This document shows positions 28,793 through 37,632 of a stretch of DNA of 64,000 nucleotides, in pieces. The position numbers and the translations under genes were made by a program. Location: positions 1 to 64,000 of the forward strand of contig VBWA01000030.1 of the NCBI GenBank assembly GCA_006218025.1, read 5' to 3'. The notes under the pieces were generated by a model. That model saw nothing but the letters and a program-made list of their open reading frames with translations, was not told the DNA's origin and ran no database searches. The first letter of the stretch is position 1. Every line of letters begins with the position of its first letter. The DNA comes from Rhodocyclaceae bacterium. GTDB taxonomy: Bacteria > Pseudomonadota > Gammaproteobacteria > Burkholderiales > Rhodocyclaceae.

Positions 28793-29290
28793 ATGGGGCT
28801 TGCTCACGCGGGACCGCCCGCCTTCGAGGCCAAGGTCGCCGCGCCTGCCGATCTGGCCGAACGCATCGCCCTGCTGCCGCGACCTCTGGTATTCACCAAC
28901 GGCTGCTTCGACATCCTGCACCGCGGCCATGTCACCTACCTGGCGCAGGCCCGCAGCCTCGGCGCATCCCTGATCGTCGCCGCCAACTCGGATGCTTCGG
29001 TCAGGCGCCTGGGCAAGGGCGACGACCGCCCGGTCAATCCGCTGGCCGACCGCATGGCACTGCTGGCCTCGCTTGAATGCGTTTCGCTGGTGACCTGGTT
29101 CGATGAGGACACGCCGCTCCAGCGCATCCTCGATTGCCGGCCCGACGTGCTGGTCAAGGGTGGCGACTGGCCGGTGGAAAAGATCGTTGGCCACAGCGAA
29201 GTGATCGCCTGGGGCGGTACGGTGCACTCGATCCCCTTCATTCACGAGCGCTCGACCACGGCACTGATGGAGAAGATTCGCCGGCTCTGA
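28793..29290 (+). CDS. rfaE2: D-glycero-beta-D-manno-heptose 1-phosphate adenylyltransferase
   Basis: This 165-residue nucleotidyltransferase equals the C-terminal half of HldE. The HxGH motif is in NGCFDILHRGHVTYL, and ANSDASVRRLGKG and VLVKGGDW follow. It makes ADP-heptose for lipopolysaccharide. As a separate protein it needs an RfaE1 kinase from elsewhere. It starts 11 bases after dolP, completing the operon with the SIS isomerase. Confidence 0.93.
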   Translation: MGLAHAGPPAFEAKVAAPADLAERIALLPRPLVFTNGCFDILHRGHVTYLAQARSLGASLIVAANSDASVRRLGKGDDRPVNPLADRMALLASLECVSLVTWFDEDTPLQRILDCRPDVLVKGGDWPVEKIVGHSEVIAWGGTVHSIPFIHERSTTALMEKIRRL

Positions 29291-29302
29291 AAGCCGCCCG
29301 GG

Positions 29303-29325
29303 AAGTCGGCGCTGGCGGAACGGCG
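29303..29325 (+). repeat. dispersed repeat A, intergenic copy
   Basis: AAGTCGGCGCTGGCGG, A, ACGGCG is a full match to the consensus, 13 bases after the rfaE2 stop. The flanking bases form an imperfect hairpin (CGGC with GCCG, then TTCGCC), possibly a barrier between the convergent rfaE2 and TAXI genes. Confidence 0.75.
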
Positions 29326-29327
29326 AT

Positions 29328-30641
29328 TCAAGCCGTAGTTCGCCTGAGGATCATGTCGCGGACCAGGTCGATATGCCCGCGCAGGGTATAGAGAATGTCG
29401 GAAAAGGTCAGCGGCGTGCGAATGCGGCTGGCGTCCGCCTCGATGCGATCGAGCTTCTCGATCCACTCGGCACGGGTGTGCAGGCCCGGATTTTCGTTGA
29501 TTTCATTTTCGAGAAACTTCAGTTCGCCGTAGCGCCGGTAGATGCGCGAGCGCACCCGCCAGCCATAGATCTGCGGCGCGAACTTGAATAGCGGGAACAG
29601 CACGGCGAGCAGCGGCACCAGCATCACCACCATGCGGTCGATCAGGGTGGCCGCCCAGAACGGCATATAGCGCTGCAGGAAAGGCTTGCCGGATTTGTAG
29701 TAGCGCTCGGCTTCCTTCGACTGCGGAAATTCGCTGTGCCCGGCACGCGGAAATTCACCGGGCTTCTGGAACACGCCCGGCTCGCCATGGACTTCGCTTG
29801 CCACCTGCATCAGCAGACCGATCAGGGCCGGATGCGTGTCTTCGCGCACCAGAAGGGTCGTCATCGGCGCCACAAGCTGGGTGTCGTGCGGCGGAATGTC
29901 CTGCGTCAGATCGATGGCCCCGCGCGGCAGCACCAGCCTTGCCAGATAGGGAAATCGTCGCGTGTAGGCCTCGGCATGCGCGAGGCTCATGAGATGCACG
30001 CCCGGCGTATAGAGCAGCGTCCATACCAGCCCGGACTGGGTCGGCCCGACGACGAACACTGCATCGATTTCGTTCTTCTGCAGGCGCTCGACCACACCCA
30101 GGCCACCGACCTCGGTCAGCTTCGTGTTCTTCGCATCGATGCCGTTGGCCGCCAGCAGTTCCATGGCCAGATGCTGCGTGCCGCTGCCTGCGCCGCCGAC
30201 CGCCACGCGCTTGCCCTTGAGATCGAGAATCTTGTCGCCGCAACGCAGAGCCGCTTCGCGGCAGAAAATCCACAACGGTTCGTAATAAAAGTCGCCCAGG
30301 GAAACCAGTTCGTCCTTTTCGCCCGGACGCGCCGTGCCGCCCTGAATGAAGGCGGCATCGACCGCAACCTCCGGGTCGCGCAAGCGCTGCAGGTTCTCCA
30401 TCGAACCGGCCGAGGGCTTCTCCATCAGCGTGATGCCGTAGCGCGCCAGCACATCCTTGTAGCGCGCGGCGAAGCGCTGGTAGGCGCCGCCTTCGCCGCC
30501 GGTGCTGACGATCAACTGCTCGGGCGGCGCCGGCTTGATGAACTGCGCCGCCAGCCAGAACGCGCCGATGACCAGCAGCAAGGAAGGCAGCGCGACGAAC
30601 ACGATGTCGCGCCAGGAGAGAAGTTTCAGTTTTTCGGGCAT
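29328..30641 (-). CDS. TAXI-family TRAP solute-binding protein, membrane-anchored
   Basis: This 437-residue protein has an N-terminal membrane helix (about 13-32), a TAXI-type binding domain with STGGEGGAYQRFA, a GGTARPGEKDEL strand and VAVGGAGSGTQ, then a second helix near residue 340 and a cytoplasmic helical tail. No DctM/DctQ or fused permease gene is adjacent, so this may be an orphan sensor or partner of a distant transporter. It is convergent with rfaE2 and divergent from the AsmA gene. Confidence 0.85.
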   Translation of the reverse strand: MPEKLKLLSWRDIVFVALPSLLLVIGAFWLAAQFIKPAPPEQLIVSTGGEGGAYQRFAARYKDVLARYGITLMEKPSAGSMENLQRLRDPEVAVDAAFIQGGTARPGEKDELVSLGDFYYEPLWIFCREAALRCGDKILDLKGKRVAVGGAGSGTQHLAMELLAANGIDAKNTKLTEVGGLGVVERLQKNEIDAVFVVGPTQSGLVWTLLYTPGVHLMSLAHAEAYTRRFPYLARLVLPRGAIDLTQDIPPHDTQLVAPMTTLLVREDTHPALIGLLMQVASEVHGEPGVFQKPGEFPRAGHSEFPQSKEAERYYKSGKPFLQRYMPFWAATLIDRMVVMLVPLLAVLFPLFKFAPQIYGWRVRSRIYRRYGELKFLENEINENPGLHTRAEWIEKLDRIEADASRIRTPLTFSDILYTLRGHIDLVRDMILRRTTA

Positions 30642-30867
30642 GTTCGCTCAGGCTGGCTCAGTTGGAGAACATTATAGACAGACGATTTCATGCGCCTCGA
30701 AAGCATTGGCTCTCTGCATGCCACTGATGGAGGCCAGGGGCCGTGACAGAAATTTCCCGGCGTATGTGCGCTGTCGCACCGAGTGATGGCTGTCGGCAAC
30801 GGACAATCGCTGGAACTTCCCCCGCTCGCGACATCGGCAAGTTTTCCGCTTCGCTTCCCAGACCGCC

Positions 30868-32835
30868 ATGACACTGCCTCGTTCGCTCAAATGGATAGCC
30901 GGAGTTCTGCTCGCGCCTGTCGTGCTGGCGGCGCTTTTGATCGCGATCTTCGGCTGGAACTGGTTGCGCGGACCGATCGAGCGCATGACGACGGAGCAGA
31001 CCGGTCGCGTCCTGGCCATCAACGGCGACCTGACGGTGAAGTTCGGCTGGCCATTGCCGCGCATTCGCGCCGATGCCGTGAGCTTCGCGAATCCGGTCTG
31101 GGCCATGGAAAAGCAGATGGTCGTGGCCGATGCGGTGGAAGTCTCGATCCACCTGCCGCAGCTGCTGTTGCGCAACATCGTCCTGCCCGAAGTGCGCCTC
31201 GAACGTCCCATCGTCTTCCTGGAGCAGGCCGGCGACGGCCGCCGGAACTGGCTGCTGGACCTGAACCAGCAGGACGAAGGAGCGCGCATCCGCATCGACC
31301 GCCTGACGCTGGACCGGGGCCGGCTCGGTTACGACGATACCGGGCAGAAGACCCGTATCCGTGCCGAGCTCTCGACCTCAGGCGCGCCGCCGGCCGCAGC
31401 CGGGGTCAGCTTCACTGCTCAGGGGCAATACAAGGGCATGCCGCTCAAGGCCCATGGCAATGGCGGGCCGGTGCTTGGCTTGCGCGACGAAGCCACGCCC
31501 TATCCATTGCAAACCGAGTTCACCGTGGGTCATACCGCAGTCAAGGCCGACGGCACCATTACCAGCCTGCTGAAATTTTCCGCGGTGGACATGCGGGTCG
31601 CCGTTCGCGGCGACAGTCTTGCGAAGCTCTTCCCCCTGCTCGGTATCGCGTTTCCCGAAACCCGCGCTTACGCGACCGAGGGGCACCTGCTGCACCAAGC
31701 ATATACGTGGCGCTACGAGAAATTCTCGGGCCGCATCGGCGGCAGTGACATCGCCGGCACGCTCCAGGTGGACACCGGCGGCAAACGCCCGGCCATGAAA
31801 GGGGATCTGGCTTCCAAAGTCCTCGATATCGCCGATCTTGGCCCGCTGATCGGCGCGCGACCCGGCAGCGTGGAAGCGGCCAAGCAGGCGGCGCCAGCGG
31901 CTACACCTACCGCTGCACCGACGCCAGTGCTGGCGCGCGTGCTGCCCGACATGCCGTTCAAGACCGACCGATGGGACAGCGTCGACGCCGAGGTAACGCT
32001 GAAGGCCAAGACCTTCCGCCACGCAAAGGAATTGCCGCTGGAAGATCTGGTGGCCCATTTGAGCCTGCGCGATTCCGTGCTGACGCTCGATCCGCTCGAT
32101 TTCGGCGTCGCCGGCGGTCAGCTCAATGCCGTGATTTCCCTGGATGGACGCAGCGACCCGATTCAGGCCCACGCCAAGGTAAAGGCGAGAAAAATTCTGC
32201 TGTCCAGGCTGTTTCCGACCTCGGAACTGGGCAAAACCAGCATCGGCCAGGTCAACGGCAACTTCGATCTGACGGGGAAGGGCAACTCGGTACGGCAAAT
32301 GCTGGCGCGTTCCAGCGGCAAGGTGGAGCTCGTCGTCGCCGGTGGCATGATCAGCAAGCTGATGATGGAAAAAGCCGGCCTCCACCTCTGGGAAATACTC
32401 GAACTGAAAATGGCCGGCGACAAGCTCGTAAAGTTGCGTTGCGCGGTGGCCGGCTTCGATGTCAAGCAAGGCAACATGCAGGCCAACGCGCTGATCTTCG
32501 ACACCGAGGTCACCACCATCATCGGTACCGGGAGCATCGATCTGGGAGATGAGAAACTGGATCTGACGCTCAACCAGAAAACCAAATACACCAGCCCGCT
32601 GGCCCTGCGCAGCCCGATCTACGTTCGCGGCAGCTTTGCCCGGCCGGTGGTCGAAGTCGACAAAGGGCGCGTCGCCGCGCGTGCGCTCGGCGCACTTGCG
32701 CTCGGCCTGGTCAATCCGCTGCTGACGCTGATTCCCCTGATCGACGCCGGCCCGGGACAAGACAGCGATTGCGGACAACTGGTCCGCGATGCAAGGGCTT
32801 TGCCGCGTTCAGAGGCCAAAGCAACAAGCCCCTGA
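30868..32835 (+). CDS. AsmA-family protein
   Basis: This 655-residue protein has a short cytoplasmic start, one membrane helix (residues 10-29) and a long periplasmic beta-rich body. N-terminal AsmA motifs include VLAINGDLTVKFGWPLPRI. The C-terminal AsmA-like part includes GNFDLTGKGNSVRQMLARSSGKVEL. Such proteins are thought to move or organise phospholipids between inner and outer membrane. The gene is free-standing and convergent with ssb. A low-complexity Ala/Pro linker (about 335-355) joins two halves. Confidence 0.88.
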   Translation: MTLPRSLKWIAGVLLAPVVLAALLIAIFGWNWLRGPIERMTTEQTGRVLAINGDLTVKFGWPLPRIRADAVSFANPVWAMEKQMVVADAVEVSIHLPQLLLRNIVLPEVRLERPIVFLEQAGDGRRNWLLDLNQQDEGARIRIDRLTLDRGRLGYDDTGQKTRIRAELSTSGAPPAAAGVSFTAQGQYKGMPLKAHGNGGPVLGLRDEATPYPLQTEFTVGHTAVKADGTITSLLKFSAVDMRVAVRGDSLAKLFPLLGIAFPETRAYATEGHLLHQAYTWRYEKFSGRIGGSDIAGTLQVDTGGKRPAMKGDLASKVLDIADLGPLIGARPGSVEAAKQAAPAATPTAAPTPVLARVLPDMPFKTDRWDSVDAEVTLKAKTFRHAKELPLEDLVAHLSLRDSVLTLDPLDFGVAGGQLNAVISLDGRSDPIQAHAKVKARKILLSRLFPTSELGKTSIGQVNGNFDLTGKGNSVRQMLARSSGKVELVVAGGMISKLMMEKAGLHLWEILELKMAGDKLVKLRCAVAGFDVKQGNMQANALIFDTEVTTIIGTGSIDLGDEKLDLTLNQKTKYTSPLALRSPIYVRGSFARPVVEVDKGRVAARALGALALGLVNPLLTLIPLIDAGPGQDSDCGQLVRDARALPRSEAKATSP

Positions 32836-32859
32836 GTTCTTGTTCCGCTGACCCTCGGG

Positions 32860-33333
32860 TCAGAACGGAATGTCGTCCTCGAAGTCGTTGAAGTTGCCGC
32901 CGGCCGGCTGCGGCGCCGCTGCTGCCGGGCGATTGCCGGCGCCACTACCCGCAGCCGCGCCGCCGGCACTTTCGCGCGGCGGCGCGTCACTCATGCCCTC
33001 GCGGGAGCCGAGCATTTTCATTTCGTTGGCGACGATCTCGGTCGTGTAGCGCTCCTGGCCTTCCTTGTCGGTCCATTTGCGGGTGCGCAAGGCGCCTTCG
33101 ACGTAGACCTGACGCCCCTTCTTCAGGTACTGCCCGGCGATCTCGGCCAGCTTGCCGAAAAACACCACGCGGTGCCATTCCGTGGCTTCCTTCTTTTCAC
33201 CGGTCGCCTTGTCCTTCCATGTGTCGGTGGTGGCGATGGTGACATTGGTGATCGAATCGCCATTGGGCGTGTAGCGCACTTCCGGATCGCGGCCCAGATT
33301 GCCGACGATGATGACCTTGTTGACTGACGCCAT
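32860..33333 (-). CDS. ssb: single-stranded DNA-binding protein
   Basis: This 157-residue protein starts with an OB fold: [43 protein letters not shown] and [12 protein letters not shown] Gly/Ala/Pro-rich linker leads to the acidic tail DDIPF that recruits partner proteins. Length is normal. A GAGGAGG ribosome binding site precedes it. It follows the MFS gene on the same strand, an arrangement common in betaproteobacteria, where uvrA is usually divergent next to the MFS gene; here uvrA lies about 18 kb away. Confidence 0.97.
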   Translation of the reverse strand: MASVNKVIIVGNLGRDPEVRYTPNGDSITNVTIATTDTWKDKATGEKKEATEWHRVVFFGKLAEIAGQYLKKGRQVYVEGALRTRKWTDKEGQERYTTEIVANEMKMLGSREGMSDAPPRESAGGAAAGSGAGNRPAAAAPQPAGGNFNDFEDDIPF

Positions 33334-33345
33334 GTGAATTCCTCC

Positions 33346-34557
33346 TCAGGTTTTTGTTTCAAGTATGCCATGCGCGGATGGCGCTGTCGCAATTGGCCGG
33401 CGCAGGGGCAAAGCCGTCATGGTAGCCGCCGCAAGCAGCCACAGTGCGACCATCGCCGCATCGAAGACGAACACGGCGCCGGCATCGAAGTTCTTCACCA
33501 GCCAGCCGCCCAAGGCCCCGCCGACGAACAGGCCGAGCGCCTGGGTGGTGTTGTAGACGCCCAGCGCCGCGCCCTTGGCGCGCGGCGGCGCGATGCGCGA
33601 GATCAGCGAGGGCAGCATGGCTTCGAGAATGTTGAAGGCGACGAAGAAACTCAGCAGGCCGCCCGCGATCACGACGAAATTCGCGCTGCCAAGCCACATC
33701 ACCAGCATGGTGACGAGCAGCAGGCCGATGGCGAAGACGAACACCGGCCGTACCTTGTTGCGCTTCTCGGCGAAGACGATCGCCGGCACCATCAGGACGA
33801 AGGATGCCAGCACCGCCGGCAGATAGACCTTCCAGTGCGAGGCCAGCGGCAGGTCGCCGTAGCTAAGCAGCAGGCCGGGGACGACGACGAACATCGCCAT
33901 CTGCACCATGTGCAGGGTGAAGATGCCGAAGTTGAGGCGCAGCAGCTGGGTGTCGAGCAGCACATCGCGAAACGGCGGCTTGGGTCCGGCCGGCAGCGGC
34001 GGAGCCGGCGGTACGACGTGGGTCACGAGGCCGATGGCAGCGACCGCCAGGATGGCCGTCATCCAGAAAATACCGCTCATGCCGATCGCGGCGTAAAGCG
34101 CGGGCGCGGCGACCAGCGACAGGGCGAACACCAGTCCGATCGAGGAACCGATCAGCGCCATCACCTTGGTGCGATGCTGCTCGCGCGTCAGATCGGCGGC
34201 CAGCGCGGTGACGGCGGCCGAAATCGCCCCGGCGCCCTGCAGCACGCGGCCGCCGATGGTCCACCAGATATCCGTCGCCAGGGCCGCGAGCGCCGATCCG
34301 GCGGCGAACAGCAGCAAGCCGAAAATGATGACCCGTTTGCGGCCGAAGGCATCGGAGGCCATGCCGAAGGGGATCTGGAACATCGCCTGGGTCAGCCCGT
34401 AAGCCCCGAGCGCGATGCCGACCAGGGTCATGTCGTCGCCGCCGGGAATCGACTGGGCATGGATCGCGAACACCGGCAGGATCAGGAACAGCCCGAGCAT
34501 GCGCAGGCCGAAGATCGAAGCCAATGCGGCGCCGGCACGCTTTTCATCGCGGCTCAT
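33346..34557 (-). CDS. MFS transporter
   Basis: This protein of about 403 residues has twelve helices. It carries the MFS motif GMASDAFGRKRVI in loop 2-3 and RVLQGAGAISAAVTALAADLT in helix 4. The second half includes LISRIAPPRAKGAALGVYNTTQALG. The most likely start is ATG 34557 (MSRDEKRAG); an ATG at 34581 adds eight residues. It resembles YajR-like carriers without the C-terminal extra domain. Substrate unknown. Confidence 0.86.
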   Translation of the reverse strand: MSRDEKRAGAALASIFGLRMLGLFLILPVFAIHAQSIPGGDDMTLVGIALGAYGLTQAMFQIPFGMASDAFGRKRVIIFGLLLFAAGSALAALATDIWWTIGGRVLQGAGAISAAVTALAADLTREQHRTKVMALIGSSIGLVFALSLVAAPALYAAIGMSGIFWMTAILAVAAIGLVTHVVPPAPPLPAGPKPPFRDVLLDTQLLRLNFGIFTLHMVQMAMFVVVPGLLLSYGDLPLASHWKVYLPAVLASFVLMVPAIVFAEKRNKVRPVFVFAIGLLLVTMLVMWLGSANFVVIAGGLLSFFVAFNILEAMLPSLISRIAPPRAKGAALGVYNTTQALGLFVGGALGGWLVKNFDAGAVFVFDAAMVALWLLAAATMTALPLRRPIATAPSAHGILETKT

Positions 34558-34706
34558 GGCGTCTGGAGTCGGGGATAGCATTGGGTTCAGGGGCTTACCG
34601 GGATATCAGGTCACCGGAAACCCGGTCGTGCGGCGCATTTTAAAGCACAAACCTGCGAAGTCCTGCGATTCAAGCTGGGAGCCCGCAGCGGATGACGATG
34701 CCGGGA

Positions 34707-34724
34707 AAGTCGGCGCTGGCGCGC
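34707..34724 (+). repeat. dispersed repeat A, shortened copy
   Basis: AAGTCGGCGCTGGCG is intact, but the following ACGGCG part is lost. It lies in the 240-base gap between two minus-strand genes and directly precedes element B at 34743. Confidence 0.65.
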
Positions 34725-34742
34725 TTTGCATACCTGGGACTC

Positions 34743-34771
34743 CGCTTTATGTCCCGAAGGGACGGTATCCC
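34743..34771 (+). repeat. dispersed palindromic element B, copy 2
   Basis: CGCTTTATGTCCC, GAA and GGGACGGTATCCC form nested hairpins (GTCCC with GGGAC, GGGA with TCCC). The same blocks occur on the minus strand at 208-251. A further GGGACGG and ACCGTCCC pairing reaches the end of the next gene at 34801-34808. Confidence 0.5.
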
Positions 34772-34799
34772 CTGGTGGGACGCGGGCAGGTAACGGCGG

Positions 34800-35933
34800 C
34801 TACACCGTCCCCCAGTACGGGGTGGCGATCGCCTCGCCCAAATCGGCCTCCACCAGCCGCCGCCTCACCTCCAGCAGCCGGGCGATCAGCTCCGGTTCGG
34901 CCCGGCCATAGGCCTCGGCATCCGGCGCGCGTTTGACCACGACGCCGAGCATTTCGGTGATGGCGTTGCCGATGGAGTTCTGGCTGATGGTGACGATCAG
35001 CCTGCCTACGTCGTTGCGGTAGATAAGTTGCTTGAAGGCCGGCTGCCAGCGAATGGCGTTGGCGTACTTGGCATCCTTGATGCAGCGGTCGCGCACCATC
35101 TTCGCCGTCTTCAGAAAATCGTTGTCGAACTGGAGCTTGGCCTCGACCAGTTCGGGAAAATGGATGTCGCGCGGCAGCGGCGCGTTGCGCGTCGAAACCT
35201 GCGTGAAAAAGGTCCGGTAGAAATCGATGAAGCCCTTGAGGATGGCGTCGTATTCCTTCCAGAAACGCACTTCCTTGAGTGCGGCCAATCCACCATCAGC
35301 GCCCTGTATCTCCCAGCTCGGCAGCCCCTGCGGGTAGCCGGTCAGGGCCAGGCGGCAGGCGCCGTCCTCACAGGGCCGGAGGATCTGCAGGTCGAGTCCG
35401 GCGAAGAAGGCACGGTACACATCGCGCATGTGGGCCTGGAACAGCGAGTGCTGGCCGCCATCGGTGAGGTTCGGGTTGTCGGCGTCGGCCAGCGGCGCGG
35501 CACGCAATTCTTCCTGGTCGAAGACGATGAAGTGGTTGTGCAGCATGCGGATGCTCGGCACGCCCGGCGACGTCAATGGCCAGGTGGCGTCTAGGCTGGC
35601 CTCGCCGGCCAGCACCAGATGGCGCGATGGGTCCGGGTAGCGTTCCAGCATGAACTCGATGATGACCTGGTTCATGCGGTTCCAGACGTTCTTCACGGCG
35701 TCGGGCACCTGGGTGCGGCGCACCGGGCGGCCGAGCGGATCGAGGATGGTCTGCGAAGTGTTGTAGATAATCGAGGCGTCGAACTCGTTGCTGTGGCCGA
35801 GCGCCTTGCGATAGAGCAGCAGGCCTTCGGGATTCAGCAGCAGGCCGTTGTTGTGCACCAGGTCGTTGAGGTTCTCGGTGCTGTTGAAGAACTCGGTCGA
35901 GCGGAATCGGACGAAAGGGAGTGGCGATTTCAC
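34800..35933 (-). CDS. conserved-looking protein of unknown function
   Basis: I do not recognise this 377-residue protein. It has no signal peptide or membrane helix and a balanced, soluble composition with many Trp, His and Asp residues. Segments that look structured are HLVLAGEASLDATWPL, RMLHNHFIVFDQEEL (near residue 150), QAHMRDVYRAFFAGLDL and FIDFYRTFFTQVS. The two Cys lie in RPCEDGACRL. It begins with MKSPLPFVRFRSTEFF and ends against element B. Codon use matches its neighbours, so it is a real gene. The upstream 357 bases are gene-free, suggesting its own promoter. Confidence 0.7.
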   Translation of the reverse strand: MKSPLPFVRFRSTEFFNSTENLNDLVHNNGLLLNPEGLLLYRKALGHSNEFDASIIYNTSQTILDPLGRPVRRTQVPDAVKNVWNRMNQVIIEFMLERYPDPSRHLVLAGEASLDATWPLTSPGVPSIRMLHNHFIVFDQEELRAAPLADADNPNLTDGGQHSLFQAHMRDVYRAFFAGLDLQILRPCEDGACRLALTGYPQGLPSWEIQGADGGLAALKEVRFWKEYDAILKGFIDFYRTFFTQVSTRNAPLPRDIHFPELVEAKLQFDNDFLKTAKMVRDRCIKDAKYANAIRWQPAFKQLIYRNDVGRLIVTISQNSIGNAITEMLGVVVKRAPDAEAYGRAEPELIARLLEVRRRLVEADLGEAIATPYWGTV

Positions 35934-36290
35934 GCGGTCCGGATTGCATGCGGTCCCCTTTGGACAGGCCTTCAGACAAGACCGGGGAGCTTAGTCGCGC
36001 GCCACCACGCCGGCAAATAGATAAATTGAACGGGCCGATGCACTGCAGCGATGCGCCGTCCCGCTGCTCGCAGGGCGTGCCTCGGCCGGGAGAAGGCCCT
36101 CGCGCTCAAGGTGTGACAGCATGAATCCGGACAGCCAAGCTGTCTTGATCCTTGCGCGCGGGCGCGGCCCGCGTTCGTCACTATTCGACCGGAGAGTTCC
36201 CGACTGCCAGAATCATTTGACTGGGATCAATACCGCCCCTGGCGCATCCAGCGGAAAATGTGCGTCTGTTCCTGACCGGGGAGTTGCAGC
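35934..36290. other. divergent intergenic region upstream of hemerythrin-cyclase
   Basis: This 357-base gap separates two divergent genes. It holds a GGACAGC-CCAA-GCTGTC-type hairpin near 36135-36151, a GC palindrome near 36155-36172 and an FNR-like box at 36217-36230. I see no coding region in it. Confidence 0.6.
36217..36230 (+). promoter_or_regulatory. FNR/DNR-like box upstream of hemerythrin-diguanylate cyclase
   Basis: TTGACTGGGATCAA matches TTGAT-N4-ATCAA at nine of ten positions and is centred about 67 bases before the start codon. GAAAAT at 36254-36259 is a fair -10 at class II spacing, predicting a start site near 36265. Confidence 0.6.
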
Positions 36291-37577
36291 ATGAACACGT
36301 CCATGAATGATCTGGCCTGGCTGGCCGATTCCACCGTGCACGATCTGATCCAGCGCTTCCCCCTGCCGATCGCGCTGCTCGATGATGCAGGCGGCGCCCT
36401 GGTTCTGAACGATCGCTTCGGACGAAATTACGCTCCCGAGACGCTGGCCTCGGCGCCGCTTCAGGATCTGATGCGCAACCCCGTGCCCGGCTGGCATACG
36501 GTCCGGGTGCCGAACCTGGGACAAGGCGAGGTCGAGATCAAGGCTCAGGTGCTTAGCGTTCAGGGCACTCCGATGCTGATCCTCGACGACGCGACCGATC
36601 CCGGCTTGCTGCGGGAACTGGATCAGTTGCACGGACAAATCACCGAGCTCGAACGGATCAGTTCCACCGACCGCCTGACCGGGGCCTGGAACCGCCATCA
36701 TCTCGACCGCGTGGTGGCGGCGGAGCTGGACCGCAGCATCCGGTCCAGGCAGCCGGTCTCGCTGGTCCTTTTCGATATCGATCATTTCAAACTCGTCAAT
36801 GATACTTACGGCCATCAGACCGGCGACTCCGTGCTGTGCGAGCTGGTCAAGGTGATCGGCGGCGCGATTCGATCGGTCGATACCCTGTTTCGCTGGGGCG
36901 GTGAGGAGTTCGTGGTGCTCGCCTCGTCCACCGGCTACCGTGCCGGGACGACGCTGGCGGAGAAGTTGCGCGGCAAGGTGGCGCAGCATGGCTTTGCCGG
37001 CGTCGGCAGGGTGACCATCAGCCTGGGCGTCGCGGAGCACATTGCAACCGAGAGCGCGGAAATCTGGTTCGGGCGGGTGGATCAGGCGCTGTATCGGGCC
37101 AAAAACGGCGGGCGCAACCGCACCTGCGTCGACGAGCACGGCAGTTCCGACATCTGGGCAGGGGAAAGCGGGCCGTCGGTGATTCGCCTGGTATGGCAGG
37201 AAGCCTACGAATGCGGCGAACCCGCCATCGATCGCGAGCACCGCGAACTGTTCGAACTGGCGAACGCGCTGCTCGATGCCTCGTTCAAGTCGGAGTCGGC
37301 TCCCGAGGTCTTCGGCGCGGCGCTGCAAAAGCTCCTGGCGCACATCGTGCAGCACTTCGCCCACGAGGAGGCCCTGCTCGCCCGGCATGGTTACGAACAG
37401 CTCGAGCCGCACCGGCGCGCCCATGCCGGATTGCTCGCGCGCGCAGGCGAGCTCAAGGCGGCCGTCGAGGCTGGCAAGACCACATTGGGCGATCTGGTCG
37501 ATTTCCTGGCGACTACCGTGGTTGCGCAGCACTTGTTCAAGGCGGATAAGGAGTACTTTCCCTTGTTCAAGAAATGA
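36291..37577 (+). CDS. diguanylate cyclase with C-terminal bacteriohemerythrin domain
   Basis: This 428-residue cytosolic protein has a PAS-like N-terminal part (about 15-105), a GGDEF domain (about 120-285) and a hemerythrin domain (about 300-428). The active site is GGEEF, and RSVD five residues before it is an intact inhibitory I-site. The hemerythrin part shows the expected iron ligands: H in IDREHRELFE, HFAHEE, HRRAH and HLFKADKEYF. Diiron hemerythrin-cyclases of this kind change c-di-GMP synthesis with oxygen in characterised relatives. It lies 55 bases before the HD-GYP gene, so one locus may hold synthesis and breakdown, and its FNR-like box suggests low-oxygen control. Confidence 0.92.
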   Translation: MNTSMNDLAWLADSTVHDLIQRFPLPIALLDDAGGALVLNDRFGRNYAPETLASAPLQDLMRNPVPGWHTVRVPNLGQGEVEIKAQVLSVQGTPMLILDDATDPGLLRELDQLHGQITELERISSTDRLTGAWNRHHLDRVVAAELDRSIRSRQPVSLVLFDIDHFKLVNDTYGHQTGDSVLCELVKVIGGAIRSVDTLFRWGGEEFVVLASSTGYRAGTTLAEKLRGKVAQHGFAGVGRVTISLGVAEHIATESAEIWFGRVDQALYRAKNGGRNRTCVDEHGSSDIWAGESGPSVIRLVWQEAYECGEPAIDREHRELFELANALLDASFKSESAPEVFGAALQKLLAHIVQHFAHEEALLARHGYEQLEPHRRAHAGLLARAGELKAAVEAGKTTLGDLVDFLATTVVAQHLFKADKEYFPLFKK

Positions 37578-37632
37578 AACGGTGCAGGGAAGCGCTTCCC
37601 CGCCCTGATCGTCTGGCGACCGCAAAGGGATT

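Noticed and set aside
30642-30867. Possible regulatory RNA between TAXI and AsmA genes
   Set aside because: No stable or conserved-looking structure was evident; it is a normal-sized divergent promoter region.
36120-36220. Short plus-strand frame starting MNPDSQAVLILARG
   Set aside because: Only 33 codons, no clear ribosome binding site, ends within the FNR-like box; nothing supports translation.
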